From JACCTU01 sp963798985 (GTDB lineage Bacteria; Actinomycetota; Thermoleophilia; Gaiellales; Gaiellaceae), in NCBI GenBank assembly GCA_963798985.1, contig CAWCVL010000007.1:620001-684000 (forward strand): 64,000 nt of DNA, read 5' to 3'. Under the pieces are notes generated by a model. It was given only the letters and a program-made list of their open reading frames with translations, did no database searches and was not told the DNA's origin. A program made the position numbers and the translations under genes. Positions 8,008 to 16,137 of this stretch are shown piece after piece (position 1 is the first letter of the stretch; the number at the start of each line of letters is the position of its first letter).

Positions 8008-8270
8008 GCGGCTGGATCCTTCGTGGACGGCGAGCCCTTCTGCGACAGGATGTCGGTCAGCGCGTCCATGTCGACGTGCTGTTGGTCGCCCGCATTGATC
8101 GACTTCCGCAGCCGCGCCGTCCGCTCGGCCCGCAGGATGTCGATGCGCCCCTGGATCAGGCGGCGCCTGTACGAGATGTCGCTCTCCTCTCGCTCGAGCT
8201 CTTCGATCAGCTCCTTCAAGTCCTCGTCTGCGAGCGAGGCGAAGTCCGGCAGTGGTTCCATGGCGCTCAT
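8004..8270 (-). CDS. RsiG-like c-di-GMP-binding anti-sigma factor, single-motif form
   Basis: An 88-residue mostly helical protein from ATG 8270, which has a GAGAAGGGA Shine-Dalgarno stretch upstream. It contains one perfect copy of the RsiG c-di-GMP signature E(X)3S(X)2R(X)3Q(X)3D at E29, S33, R36, Q40 and D44. Streptomyces RsiG has two copies and holds sigma-WhiG inactive when c-di-GMP is bound; single-motif homologs are known to dimerise. Only one copy is visible here, so a homodimer is predicted. It leads the FHA/ftsR/apt operon, and a diguanylate cyclase is encoded at 24964. No WhiG-type sigma gene is in the window. A TTG at 8297 is an alternative start. Confidence 0.75.
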   Translation of the reverse strand: MSAMEPLPDFASLADEDLKELIEELEREESDISYRRRLIQGRIDILRAERTARLRKSINAGDQQHVDMDALTDILSQKGSPSTKDPAA

Positions 8271-8317
8271 TTCAGCAGTCCCTTCTCCAGGGGTCAACCT
8301 GAACTTGAGACTTTAGT

Positions 8318-10828
8318 TCATGCGCCGACGAGAGATTCCTCTGCCGCGAGGATCTCCTCGACGATTGCCCTCAGTTCCGAGGCCAGCTCCCGCGATTCGT
8401 CCTCGGTCCGCCCCTCGGCGTAGAGGTGGACGACGGGCTCGTCGGGGTCCGGGAGGACCTGCGCCGTCCCGCGCTCGTCGAAGACCTTGATCCCGTCCGT
8501 CAGGTCGACCTCGCGACCCTCCAGACGCTCGTGGAGGACACGCATCACCGTCCCCTTCAGTGCCCACGGGCAGTGCAGACGCTCGTGGACGAGCAACGAC
8601 TCCGGGAGCGAGGCGACGAGCTCCGAGAGCGGGCGCTCGACGGGTGCAAGCAGCTCCAGGAGCTTCACCAGGCTCGCGACGGCGTCGTAGCCCGGCAGGA
8701 ACTCGGGGAAGACGTAGCCGCCGCCCACGGCGCCCGCGAAGATGAAGCCGTCGGCCGACGCCGTCTTCGTGAGCTCGGCGAGCGAGGCCGGCGTGCGGAC
8801 GATCTCCAGGCCGCTGCCCTCCAGGAGCTCTTCGACCCGGCTCGTCACCGTCACCGGGAACGCGAGCTTGCCCACCCGTCCGTCCGAGCCGAGCAGCTGG
8901 AGGAAGAGCAGCAGCGCGCGGTCGAGCGGGATCTCCTGAGCCTGCTCGTCCACGAGATGGAGGCGCTCGGCCCCGCGGTCGAAAACGACGCCGAGGTCGC
9001 CCCCAAGCGCGGCGACGAGCCGCTTCGTCTGCTCGACGAGCTCCGGCAGGTCCGCCCCACCCTCGTCGCGCTCGGTGATGAACGCGTGCGCGGTGACCGC
9101 CTCGACCCCCAGCGGGCCGAGCACGAGCGGCAGCACGAACGACGCCGCGGAGTAGCCGTAGTCGACGACGATCCGGAAGCCCCGCGCGCGGATCGCCTCG
9201 ACGTCCAGCGAGTCGAGCAGGCCGGTCGCGTAGCTCTCCCGCACGCGTGCCGGGTACGAGATCGAGCCGACTTCGTTGAAGCCGACGCGCCGGAGCTCGC
9301 CGCGGGAGAAGTGCTTCTCGATCTCCTTCTGGAGCCCGGGCGTGAGCGAGATGCCGGGCGGCTCGCTGAACTGGATCCGCACCACCTCGGGGTCGGTGGG
9401 GTGCGTCGTCACGTGGACGCCTGCGTCGTACCCCTCCATCTTGAGCAGGTGCCGGCTCACCGCCTGCGGGAGCACACGCAGGTCGGCGACGTTGACGCCC
9501 GATGCGGTCAGCCCCGTGATCACCGCGCGCTTGATCATGCGGCACGCGGCCGAGGAGTCTCTGCTCGCGACGACGCGCGACCCTTTCTTCAGCGCGGTCC
9601 CGAGAGCGGTCGCCAGACGGATCGCGGTCTCCGGCGTCAGGTCGACGTTGACGCGACCCGAGACGCCCCACTGGTCGAACAGCCGCGACGACACGCGCGA
9701 CTCCCAGATCAGGCTCTCGTGGATCAGCGCTCCGGACTCGATCTCCTTGTACGGGTAGATGCGCACTCCGGGCTGCAGCACGCTCTCCTCGCCGATCGTC
9801 ACCTCGTCGCCCACCGCGACGCCCTCGCCGATGCGGACATGCGCGCGGATGTCGCAGGAGCGGCCGACGATCGCGCCCTCGATCACCGCTGCACGACCGA
9901 TATGCGTGCCGGAGTCGATCACGCTGTGCGTCGTGCGTGCGTTCTCGCGCAGGGTCACGTTCGCGGACAACACCGAGTAGGGCCCGACGGTCGCCTCGGG
10001 GAGGATCCGGCAGTAGTTGCCGATGAACGCCGGCCCGTGCACCGCGCCGAGGTCGTGGAGGTCGACGCCCTCGCCGATCCACACGTTCCCGCGCAGGCGG
10101 ATCCCCGGGACGTTCAGGCGCACGCGCTCGTCGAGCGCGTCGGCGTTCGCCTGGCGGTACTGCTCGAGGTTCCCGATGTCCTGCCAGTAGCCCTCGAAGA
10201 CGTGGCCGTACAGAGGCCGTCCCATCTCGAGAAGCAGCGGGAAGAGCTCCTTCGAGAAGTCGTAGGGCCCGTCGTCCGGGATGTGCGTCAACACCTCCGG
10301 CTCGAGGATGTAGATGCCGGTGTTGATCGTGTCCGAGAACACCTGGCCCCACGAAGGCTTCTCGAGGAAGCGCTCGATGCGCCAGTCCTCGTCGGTCACG
10401 ACGATCCCGAACTCCAGCGGGTTGTCGACCGACTTCAGCCCGATCGTCACAGCGGCGCCCCGTTCCCGGTGGGCGGCGAGCATGGCGCCGAGGTCGACGT
10501 CGCACAGCGCGTCGCCCGAGATGACGAGGATCGGCTCTTCGAGGCGCCTCGTCGCGAGGCGAACCGAGCCGGCCGTTCCCAGCGGCGTCTCCTCGACCGA
10601 GTACGAAATGTTCAGTCCGAGCGACTCGCCGTCGCCGAAGTAGGAGCGGATCGCCTGCGGCAGGAACGCCACGGTGATGATCACGTCCTCGAAGCCGTGT
10701 TCCCTCAGGAGCTCGAGGATGTGCTCCATGCACGGCTTGCCGACGATCGGCACCATCGGCTTCGGCTGGTTCGACGTCAGTGGACGGAGCCGGGTCCCCT
10801 CACCGCCGGCCATGACGACAGCTCTCAC
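8318..10828 (-). CDS. Mannose-1-phosphate guanylyltransferase/phosphomannomutase-like fusion
   Basis: An 836-residue multidomain protein. Residues 1-230 are a sugar-nucleotide transferase (VVMAGGEGTRLRPLT, then GDALCDVDLG). Residues ~245-370 form a left-handed beta-helix of hexapeptide repeats. From ~380 there is a phosphohexomutase fold. Where active mutases have a catalytic serine (TASHNP), this protein reads HVTTHPTDPEVV, so mutase activity is doubtful; actinobacterial proteins of this architecture often share that loss. It probably supplies GDP-mannose or another NDP-sugar for envelope glycans. The GTG start overlaps the pgsA stop (GTGA), coupling the two. Confidence 0.85.
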   Translation of the reverse strand: MRAVVMAGGEGTRLRPLTSNQPKPMVPIVGKPCMEHILELLREHGFEDVIITVAFLPQAIRSYFGDGESLGLNISYSVEETPLGTAGSVRLATRRLEEPILVISGDALCDVDLGAMLAAHRERGAAVTIGLKSVDNPLEFGIVVTDEDWRIERFLEKPSWGQVFSDTINTGIYILEPEVLTHIPDDGPYDFSKELFPLLLEMGRPLYGHVFEGYWQDIGNLEQYRQANADALDERVRLNVPGIRLRGNVWIGEGVDLHDLGAVHGPAFIGNYCRILPEATVGPYSVLSANVTLRENARTTHSVIDSGTHIGRAAVIEGAIVGRSCDIRAHVRIGEGVAVGDEVTIGEESVLQPGVRIYPYKEIESGALIHESLIWESRVSSRLFDQWGVSGRVNVDLTPETAIRLATALGTALKKGSRVVASRDSSAACRMIKRAVITGLTASGVNVADLRVLPQAVSRHLLKMEGYDAGVHVTTHPTDPEVVRIQFSEPPGISLTPGLQKEIEKHFSRGELRRVGFNEVGSISYPARVRESYATGLLDSLDVEAIRARGFRIVVDYGYSAASFVLPLVLGPLGVEAVTAHAFITERDEGGADLPELVEQTKRLVAALGGDLGVVFDRGAERLHLVDEQAQEIPLDRALLLFLQLLGSDGRVGKLAFPVTVTSRVEELLEGSGLEIVRTPASLAELTKTASADGFIFAGAVGGGYVFPEFLPGYDAVASLVKLLELLAPVERPLSELVASLPESLLVHERLHCPWALKGTVMRVLHERLEGREVDLTDGIKVFDERGTAQVLPDPDEPVVHLYAEGRTEDESRELASELRAIVEEILAAEESLVGA

Positions 10829-11376
10829 GCGCGCACCTCGCGTCGCGCCTTGAGGACGTATTGCGCAGCGGCGAGCAGCGCAAGGCCGAGACCCGTCCAG
10901 AACAGCCAGAGCGGCCACTGCGTCCCGTCGTGCGTGACCATAGTGAAGGCGAGCGAAGCGTAGAGGACCCACGTCGCGAGCTTGCCCAGGCGGTTCACCT
11001 CGAAGTCGTATCCGCGCGGCACGACGAGCTTGTACCCGCCGAGGAGCAGAGCGTCGCGGGCGAGGACGACGGCGAGCGCGACGAACGGCAGCCGGCCCTC
11101 GACCCAGAGCAGGAGCACCGCCGCGTCGATCATCAGCCGGTCGGCGAGCGGGTCGGCCACCTTTCCGAACTGGGACTCGACGCGCCAGCGTCGCGCGAGG
11201 AAGCCGTCGACCTGGTCGGTGATCCCGGCCGCCGCGAAGACGAGCGCGGCCGGCCAGCTGTAGCCTTCGTCGCCCCCGAGGATCAGGATCACGAAGACGG
11301 GGATCAGCCCCAGCCGCAGGATCGTGAGCGCGTTCGGCACCTGCGCCAGCGGGCGCGAGACGGCGCGCGTGGCCAT
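10825..11376 (-). CDS. pgsA: CDP-alcohol phosphatidyltransferase (PgsA type)
   Basis: A 183-residue membrane enzyme of phospholipid synthesis that transfers a phosphatidyl group from CDP-diacylglycerol to glycerol-3-phosphate or inositol-phosphate. The family motif D(X)2DG(X)2AR(X)8G(X)3D(X)3D is visible as DQVDGFLARRW, then GKVADPLADRL (about residues 55-83). Four to five hydrophobic helices follow. TATCCT lies 7 nt upstream of the ATG, back-to-back with the promoter of the divergent amidohydrolase. Which alcohol it uses cannot be told. Confidence 0.9.
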   Translation of the reverse strand: MATRAVSRPLAQVPNALTILRLGLIPVFVILILGGDEGYSWPAALVFAAAGITDQVDGFLARRWRVESQFGKVADPLADRLMIDAAVLLLWVEGRLPFVALAVVLARDALLLGGYKLVVPRGYDFEVNRLGKLATWVLYASLAFTMVTHDGTQWPLWLFWTGLGLALLAAAQYVLKARREVRA

Positions 11377-11383
11377 ATCGGAG

Positions 11384-11394
11384 AGGATAGTCCT
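11384..11394. promoter_or_regulatory. Back-to-back -10 elements, pgsA / HutF-like gene
   Basis: On the minus strand TATCCT (11384-11389) ends 7 nt before the pgsA ATG. On the plus strand the overlapping TAGTCCT (11388-11394) precedes the GTG at 11400. The two start codons are only 23 nt apart, so both messages should begin at or near their start codons. Confidence 0.4.
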
Positions 11395-11399
11395 CGCCC

Positions 11400-12395
11400 G
11401 TGCGGCTCCCCGGATTCGTCAACGCCCACTCCCACGCCTTCCAGCGCGCGCTCAGAGGCCGCACGGAGGGAGGCGACTTCTGGGCCTGGCGGGAGCTGAT
11501 GCTCGAGGAGGCGGCCCGACAGAATCCGGAGCTCGTCAGGAAGTCGTACGCGCGCGTCTACCGGGAGATGCGCGGCGCCGGCTTCACGGCCGTCGGCGAG
11601 TTCCATTACCTCGGGCTCGCGGAGGGACGCGCGGCCGCCGAGGCGGCGCAGGACGCAGGCGTCGAGCTCGTGCTGCTCCACGTTGCGTACGCGCGTGGCG
11701 GGATCGAGCGCTTCCGGCAGGCGTCGGTCGGCGCGTACCTCGACGAGCTCGAGGAGCTGCGCGCCGCGGGCGTGCGCGTCGGTGTCGCCCCCCACTCCGT
11801 GCGCGCTTGCCCGGCCAACTGGCTCGAGCAGCTCGGCGCCTACGCCGAGCGCGAGCAACTGCCGCTGCACGTGCACGCGGACGAGCAGCCTCGCGAGATC
11901 GAAGAGTGCATCGCCGAGCACGGCGTCCGGCCGATCGAGCTGCTCGCACGCACGGGCTGCCTCGGCGAGCGGACGACCGTCGTGCACGCGACGCACGCAA
12001 ACGGCGACGAGCTCGACCTGCTCGCCGACGCCGGCGCGCGCATCTGCGTCTGCCCCACGACGGAGGCGAACCTCGGCGACGGCTTCCTGCCCGTCGAGCG
12101 CGTGCGCTCGCGCGGAATCGCGCTCTGCATCGGCTCCGACTCGAACGTGCGCGTCGACCCGCTCGAGGAGCTCCGCGAGCTCGAGGGAATCGCGCGGCGG
12201 CAAAGCGGCCGGCGAAACGTGATTCCGCTGGACGATCTGCTGGTCATCGGCAGAGAGGAAGGCGCACGGTCGCTCGGGCTCGAGTCGTGGCCGGATGTCG
12301 ACGCCGACCTCGGCCATGTCTCGCTCGAAGGTGTTGAGGGCGACGACGTCGTCGCCGCGCTCGTGTTCGGGGCCTCAGGCGACGTCTTTCACTGA
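11400..12395 (+). CDS. Amidohydrolase, formimidoylglutamate deiminase (HutF)-like
   Basis: A 331-residue TIM-barrel metal hydrolase. Metal ligands are visible in order: NAHSHAFQRALRGR (HxH, about residues 8-21), HVHADEQ (about 156), VVHATH (about 197) and GSDSN (about 243). The closest family I recognise is HutF, which deiminates N-formimino-glutamate in histidine degradation. The protein is shorter than HutF (about 450): it lacks the N-terminal beta-sandwich strands before the HxH motif. No other hut genes are nearby, so the substrate is uncertain. Confidence 0.75.
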   Translation: MRLPGFVNAHSHAFQRALRGRTEGGDFWAWRELMLEEAARQNPELVRKSYARVYREMRGAGFTAVGEFHYLGLAEGRAAAEAAQDAGVELVLLHVAYARGGIERFRQASVGAYLDELEELRAAGVRVGVAPHSVRACPANWLEQLGAYAEREQLPLHVHADEQPREIEECIAEHGVRPIELLARTGCLGERTTVVHATHANGDELDLLADAGARICVCPTTEANLGDGFLPVERVRSRGIALCIGSDSNVRVDPLEELRELEGIARRQSGRRNVIPLDDLLVIGREEGARSLGLESWPDVDADLGHVSLEGVEGDDVVAALVFGASGDVFH

Positions 12396-12450
12396 CGGCG
12401 GCGGAACCCCGAGACGCCGCAGCGTCCCCCGGCAGCCCTAGACGCGCCGG

Positions 12451-12855
12451 TCAGGCGACCAGGCGGACGAGCACGACCAGCGTGAGCACACCGACGAGCA
12501 GCCAGACGGTCGCGAACGCTCCGGCGAGCAGCATGAGCCGCCGCGGGATGAGGCCCCAGACGAAAGCCGCCAGGCCGGCCCGAGCGAGCGTAAACGACGG
12601 CCAATCGCCCGCCAGCTGCTTGCGCAGGAAGCCCAGCAGGCCCGTGCCGTACCGCCGACGCTCGGCGGCCAGGACATGCTCCTGCCAGCGGCGGATCATC
12701 TCGTCGGCCTCGCGGCGGGCGCTGCGTTGGTAGATCGGGAGACCTGAGCGCCGTCGTCGCCAGAACTCGAGCGAGCCGCGCGCGTCTTCGAGCGGAGGCG
12801 GCTCCCGCATCGCTGCGATCAGCAGCTCGTCCGGGTCATGGGTGACCGCGCGCAC
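12451..12855 (-). CDS. Hypothetical protein with C-terminal membrane segment
   Basis: A 134-residue protein. The N-terminal ~80 residues are charged and Arg-rich (predicted helices), and residues ~95-133 form one long or two short hydrophobic segments. TACGCT lies 9 nt before the GTG start, supporting it as a single-gene leaderless unit. I do not recognise the family. Confidence 0.6.
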   Translation of the reverse strand: MRAVTHDPDELLIAAMREPPPLEDARGSLEFWRRRRSGLPIYQRSARREADEMIRRWQEHVLAAERRRYGTGLLGFLRKQLAGDWPSFTLARAGLAAFVWGLIPRRLMLLAGAFATVWLLVGVLTLVVLVRLVA

Positions 12856-12997
12856 AGCCGTGAAAGCGTAGCTTTCGTGCGCTGGAGATGTGGGTCACAA
12901 CCCGAACGATTGTGCGCTCCTGCACGCCCTCGGCCCCGCCCAAAAGGCGAGTTGCTGTCTCGACGCGCCCCTTTGCAGCCGACGCCGCCGAGGGGCT

Positions 12998-13516
12998 TTA
13001 CGAGCCGGCGGCCGACAAGGTTCCGTCGGCGTTGACGATCAAGTACTGCCCCGACCACCACGTCGTCACGAGCGTGACATCCCCTTGGGCGGTGTTCAGG
13101 TCGAAGCCCAAACCCGCCGGAGCGTTGGTCTGGAGCTTGTACTTCACCGCCCCCGATTCGTCGGCGAAGGTTCGGCCGACCTCGAGAAAGGATCCGCCGT
13201 CACGAGTCGCCCAGAGCCGGAACTCAACGCCGGGCGTGAGGTTCGTGAACGTGAACTCGAGGTTGTAAAGCCCTCGTTTGGCCTGAATCGCGTTCATCTT
13301 GCCCTTGACGTCGGTGAACTTCGTGGGGTCCCCGCCGCAGAACCCCCAGTCGACGTAGCCGGCTACCGCGCAGATCGACGTGAACACCCCGACCGCTGGG
13401 CTCGAACCGTTTTGCTTCGTGGCCGGCCCACCGGCCTTGGAGGGCGACGTGACAACCGTGGCGCCGACGATCGCCAACACGACGACCAGCAGGGTGATCA
13501 GATGGACGCGCTTCAC
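12998..13516 (-). CDS. Secreted protein of unknown function
   Basis: A 172-residue exported protein. GTG 13516 is chosen because GAAGGAG sits about 10 nt upstream and it places a clean Sec signal peptide (KR, then VHLITLLVVVLAIVGATVV) at the N terminus; an in-frame ATG at 13546 lacks these. The mature domain has two cysteines (near residues 43 and 53, possibly a disulfide) and beta-rich sequence. I do not recognise the family; monocistronic by position. Confidence 0.6.
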   Translation of the reverse strand: MKRVHLITLLVVVLAIVGATVVTSPSKAGGPATKQNGSSPAVGVFTSICAVAGYVDWGFCGGDPTKFTDVKGKMNAIQAKRGLYNLEFTFTNLTPGVEFRLWATRDGGSFLEVGRTFADESGAVKYKLQTNAPAGLGFDLNTAQGDVTLVTTWWSGQYLIVNADGTLSAAGS

Positions 13517-13634
13517 TGTGGGAAAACTCCTTCGCAGTCGATTCATTCCGGGCCAAACCGCTCTGACTTTCACAGTCGCTGCGGGACGACCATCCTTCAA
13601 CACCTCGAACGGCTGGTCTTGCGGCGCAAGCACC

Positions 13635-13670
13635 CGCGTCTTGAGACGCGAAAGCCCCGCGTAGCAGGGC
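13635..13670 (-). terminator. Tandem hairpins downstream of tRNA-Pro
   Basis: Reading from the tRNA: a GCCC...GGGC stem with one C-A mismatch (13654-13670), then a perfect CGCGTC/GACGCG stem with a TTGA loop (13635-13650). The position just 3' of the tRNA gene suggests transcription termination. Confidence 0.5.
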
Positions 13671-13681
13671 CTTCGTCCCGA

Positions 13682-13756
13682 TCGGGGCGCCGAGATTCGA
13701 ACTCGGGACCTCCAGTCCCCCAGACTGGCGCGCTAACCAGGCTGCGCCACGCCCCG
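13682..13756 (-). tRNA. tRNA-Pro (anticodon GGG)
   Basis: A 75-nt cloverleaf on the minus strand. The acceptor stem CGGGGCG pairs with CGCCCCG, with discriminator A. The anticodon stem CCAGT/ACTGG has loop CTGGGGG, giving anticodon GGG. The T arm is CCGAG-TTCGAAT-CTCGG. CCA is not encoded, so the 3' end depends on the CCA-adding enzyme (a frameshifted cca gene is at 30700). It lies ~700 bp from proS, the enzyme that charges it. Confidence 0.95.
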
Positions 13757-13851
13757 CGAGGGCGGATCGTAGCCAATCGACGCAGCGGCGCCGTCCGCCG
13801 CGGTAAGTTCAATTCCGCCTGAGTGTCCATCCCGGTAAGGAGAATCCACAC

Positions 13852-14178
13852 ATGGCTCTGACTCAGACGCAGCTCGCCGACGCAATCGCCGAACGCGCCG
13901 ACCTCACACGCGCGGACGCGAAGAAGGCTCTCACCGCCCTCGAGGAGGTCATCCTCGAGCAGATCGGCGAGGCCGAGAAGGTCAAGATCGGTGGCGTTGT
14001 CCAGTTGACCGTTCGCCTCAAGCCCGCCCGCCCTGCGCGGCCCGGCCGCAACCCCGCCACCGGCGAGGAGATCACGATCTCCGCGAAGCCCGAATCCGTC
14101 GACGTGAAGGCGCGTGCGCTCACGAAGGCGAAGGGCGCCCTCCCCTCCGTGCAAAAGGCGAAGCGGGTCCTCGGCTAG
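13852..14178 (+). CDS. hup: HU-family DNA-binding protein
   Basis: A 108-residue nucleoid protein that bends and compacts DNA as a dimer. The N-terminal helices (TQTQLADAIAERADLTRADAKKAL) and the beta-arm region with RNPATGEEITI are standard HU. The Lys/Ala/Pro-rich tail is shorter than the histone-like tails of mycobacterial HupB. Unlike many genes here it has a canonical Shine-Dalgarno (AAGGAG, 10 nt before ATG). It is convergent with the XRE gene, overlapping it by 4 nt. Confidence 0.93.
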   Translation: MALTQTQLADAIAERADLTRADAKKALTALEEVILEQIGEAEKVKIGGVVQLTVRLKPARPARPGRNPATGEEITISAKPESVDVKARALTKAKGALPSVQKAKRVLG

Positions 14179-14471
14179 CCGAAACGCTTGTAAAGGCGGT
14201 CGATCAGCTCGGGCATCGCCTCGAGCCGGTCGGTGATCACACGCACGCGGTACTCGCGGAAGTGCTCGGTCTCCACGCCGAGCGCGCCCGCGAGCGCTTG
14301 CATGACGTCGTTCGAGGGGACGGGCCGGTTGCCGTGCACGAGGTGGTTGAGGTAGCCGGCCGAAAGGCCGGTCTTGTCCGCGAGCCCGCGGTAGGTCGTA
14401 CCGCTCTCGTCCATCAGACGTTCGATCGTCGCGCCGAAGGGCTCCGTCGAGAAGCGGCGGCGGCGTGCCAT
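14175..14471 (-). CDS. XRE-family helix-turn-helix regulator
   Basis: A 98-residue DNA-binding protein. The helix-turn-helix spans about residues 25-60 (YRGLADKTGLSAGYLNHLVHG). The C-terminal ~30 residues form a helical extension. Its ATG overlaps the proS stop (TAATG), so it is the last gene of the isoprenoid/proS operon. Targets are unknown. Confidence 0.8.
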   Translation of the reverse strand: MARRRRFSTEPFGATIERLMDESGTTYRGLADKTGLSAGYLNHLVHGNRPVPSNDVMQALAGALGVETEHFREYRVRVITDRLEAMPELIDRLYKRFG

Positions 14472-16123
14472 TACGCGAGCGCTCCGAGCTCGGCCATCGG
14501 GACGCGGCGCTCCTCGCCCGTCGCGCGATCGCGGACGTCGACCGCACCGTCCTCGAGTGTCTTCTTGCCGACTGTGACTCGCGTCGGGCAGCCGAGCAGG
14601 TCGGCGTCCGCGAACTTCTCCCCCGCCCGCTGAGGACGGTCGTCGAGGACCACCTCGTGTCCGTGCGCCTCCAGCGCCGCCTCGACCGCTTCGCCCTGCT
14701 CGTCGAGCCCCGGGAGGGTCACGACGTGGACGTCGTAGGGTGCGATCGCGGCAGGCCAGACGATCCCGTGCTCGTCGTGGTGCTGCTCAACCGCGGCCGC
14801 CATCACCCGACCGGGACCTATGCCGTACGAGCCCATGACGAGGGGTTGCTCCTTGCCGTTTTCGTCGAGGTAGGTCGTGTCGAGAGCCACCGAGTACTTG
14901 GTGCCCAACTTGAAGATGTGGCCAACCTCGATCGCGGTCTGAAAGACGAGCCGGCTGCCGCACTCCGGACACGTGTCGCCCTCTTGCGACTGCCGGATGT
15001 CCGCGAAGCGGGCCTCGAAGTCGCGGCCGTGCTCGACACCGCGGAGATGCCAGCCGGTCCGGTTCGCCCCGGCCACGAACTGGCCCTCCCGCAGCGCCTC
15101 GTCGGCCACCACCTCCCCGGCCCAGCCCACCGGGCCGAGCGAGCCCGGGTCGGCGCCGAACGCCGCGCGGATCTCGTCTTCGCTCGCCAGCCGAACGTCG
15201 CCACCGAGGACCGCTGCGAGCTTTGCCTCCTCGAGCCGGTCGTCGCCGCGCACGAGCGCCAGGACGACCGCGCCGTCCCGCACGACGGGCATCGCCTTCG
15301 ACGTCGCCGCGCGATCGACTCCGAGGAACTCCGCCAGTCCTTCGATCGTGCCGATGCCCGGCGTCTCGACCTCGGCCGGTGCGCCGAGCGCCTCCGGAAA
15401 CTCCGGGGGCCTCGGAATGCCGCGCGCGATCTCGAGGTCGGCTGCGTAGTCGCCGCGCTCGCACGTGACGAGTACGTTCTCGCCCGATCCCGCCGGCGCG
15501 AGGTAGTCGATCGACTCGTCGCCGCCCATCATCCCCGACTCCGCCTGGACGGCATAGGTCTCGAGCCCGCAGCGCTCGAACATCCGGTTGTACGCGTCGA
15601 AGTGCTTCCGAAAACTGACGTCGAGACCTTCGTCGTCGCGGTCGAACGAGTAGGCGTCCTTCATCACGAACTCGCGCACGCGGAGCAACGCTCCGCGCGA
15701 GCGCGGCTCGTCGCGCACCTTCGTCTGGACGTGGTAGAGGATCTGCGGTAGCTGCTTGTACGACTGCAGCTCGCGCGCGTGGAACGTGATCGTCTCCTCG
15801 TGCGTCAGCGCGAGGACGAACGGGCGGCCGTTGCGGTCCTCGACCTTCCAGACCTCGGGACTGTCGTAGCGCCCGGTCGCCTGCCAGAGCTCGGCAGGTG
15901 CCAAGACCGGCATCAGCATCTCCTGACCGCCGATCGCGTTCATCTCCTCGCGGACGATCTGGACGACCTTCTCGTGCACGCGGAACCCGAGCGGCAGGAA
16001 CGACCAGAAGCCCGCGCTGACCTGGCGGATGAAGCCGCCGCGGACGAGCAGCTTGTGGCTCGCGGCCTCCGCGTCCGCGGGATCGTCGCGCAGGGTCGGC
16101 AGAAAGAGTTGCGAGGCGCGCAT
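14471..16123 (-). CDS. proS: Proline--tRNA ligase
   Basis: A 550-residue class IIa aminoacyl-tRNA synthetase that charges tRNA-Pro. Bacterial architecture: catalytic domain with motif 2-like VRDEPRSRGALLRVREF and motif 3-like MGSYGIGPGRVMAA, an inserted YbaK-type editing domain (about residues 230-380) that clears Ala-tRNA-Pro, and a C-terminal anticodon-binding domain (about 445-550). ATG 16123 is the first start before the conserved QLFLPTLRD segment. ispG stops 15 nt upstream on the same strand. Confidence 0.96.
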   Translation of the reverse strand: MRASQLFLPTLRDDPADAEAASHKLLVRGGFIRQVSAGFWSFLPLGFRVHEKVVQIVREEMNAIGGQEMLMPVLAPAELWQATGRYDSPEVWKVEDRNGRPFVLALTHEETITFHARELQSYKQLPQILYHVQTKVRDEPRSRGALLRVREFVMKDAYSFDRDDEGLDVSFRKHFDAYNRMFERCGLETYAVQAESGMMGGDESIDYLAPAGSGENVLVTCERGDYAADLEIARGIPRPPEFPEALGAPAEVETPGIGTIEGLAEFLGVDRAATSKAMPVVRDGAVVLALVRGDDRLEEAKLAAVLGGDVRLASEDEIRAAFGADPGSLGPVGWAGEVVADEALREGQFVAGANRTGWHLRGVEHGRDFEARFADIRQSQEGDTCPECGSRLVFQTAIEVGHIFKLGTKYSVALDTTYLDENGKEQPLVMGSYGIGPGRVMAAAVEQHHDEHGIVWPAAIAPYDVHVVTLPGLDEQGEAVEAALEAHGHEVVLDDRPQRAGEKFADADLLGCPTRVTVGKKTLEDGAVDVRDRATGEERRVPMAELGALA

Positions 16124-16137
16124 GTTGCCTCGGCAGG

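Noticed and set aside
10982..11263. Plus-strand frame inside pgsA
   Set aside because: Overlaps a clear CDP-alcohol phosphatidyltransferase on the other strand and has no protein-like features.
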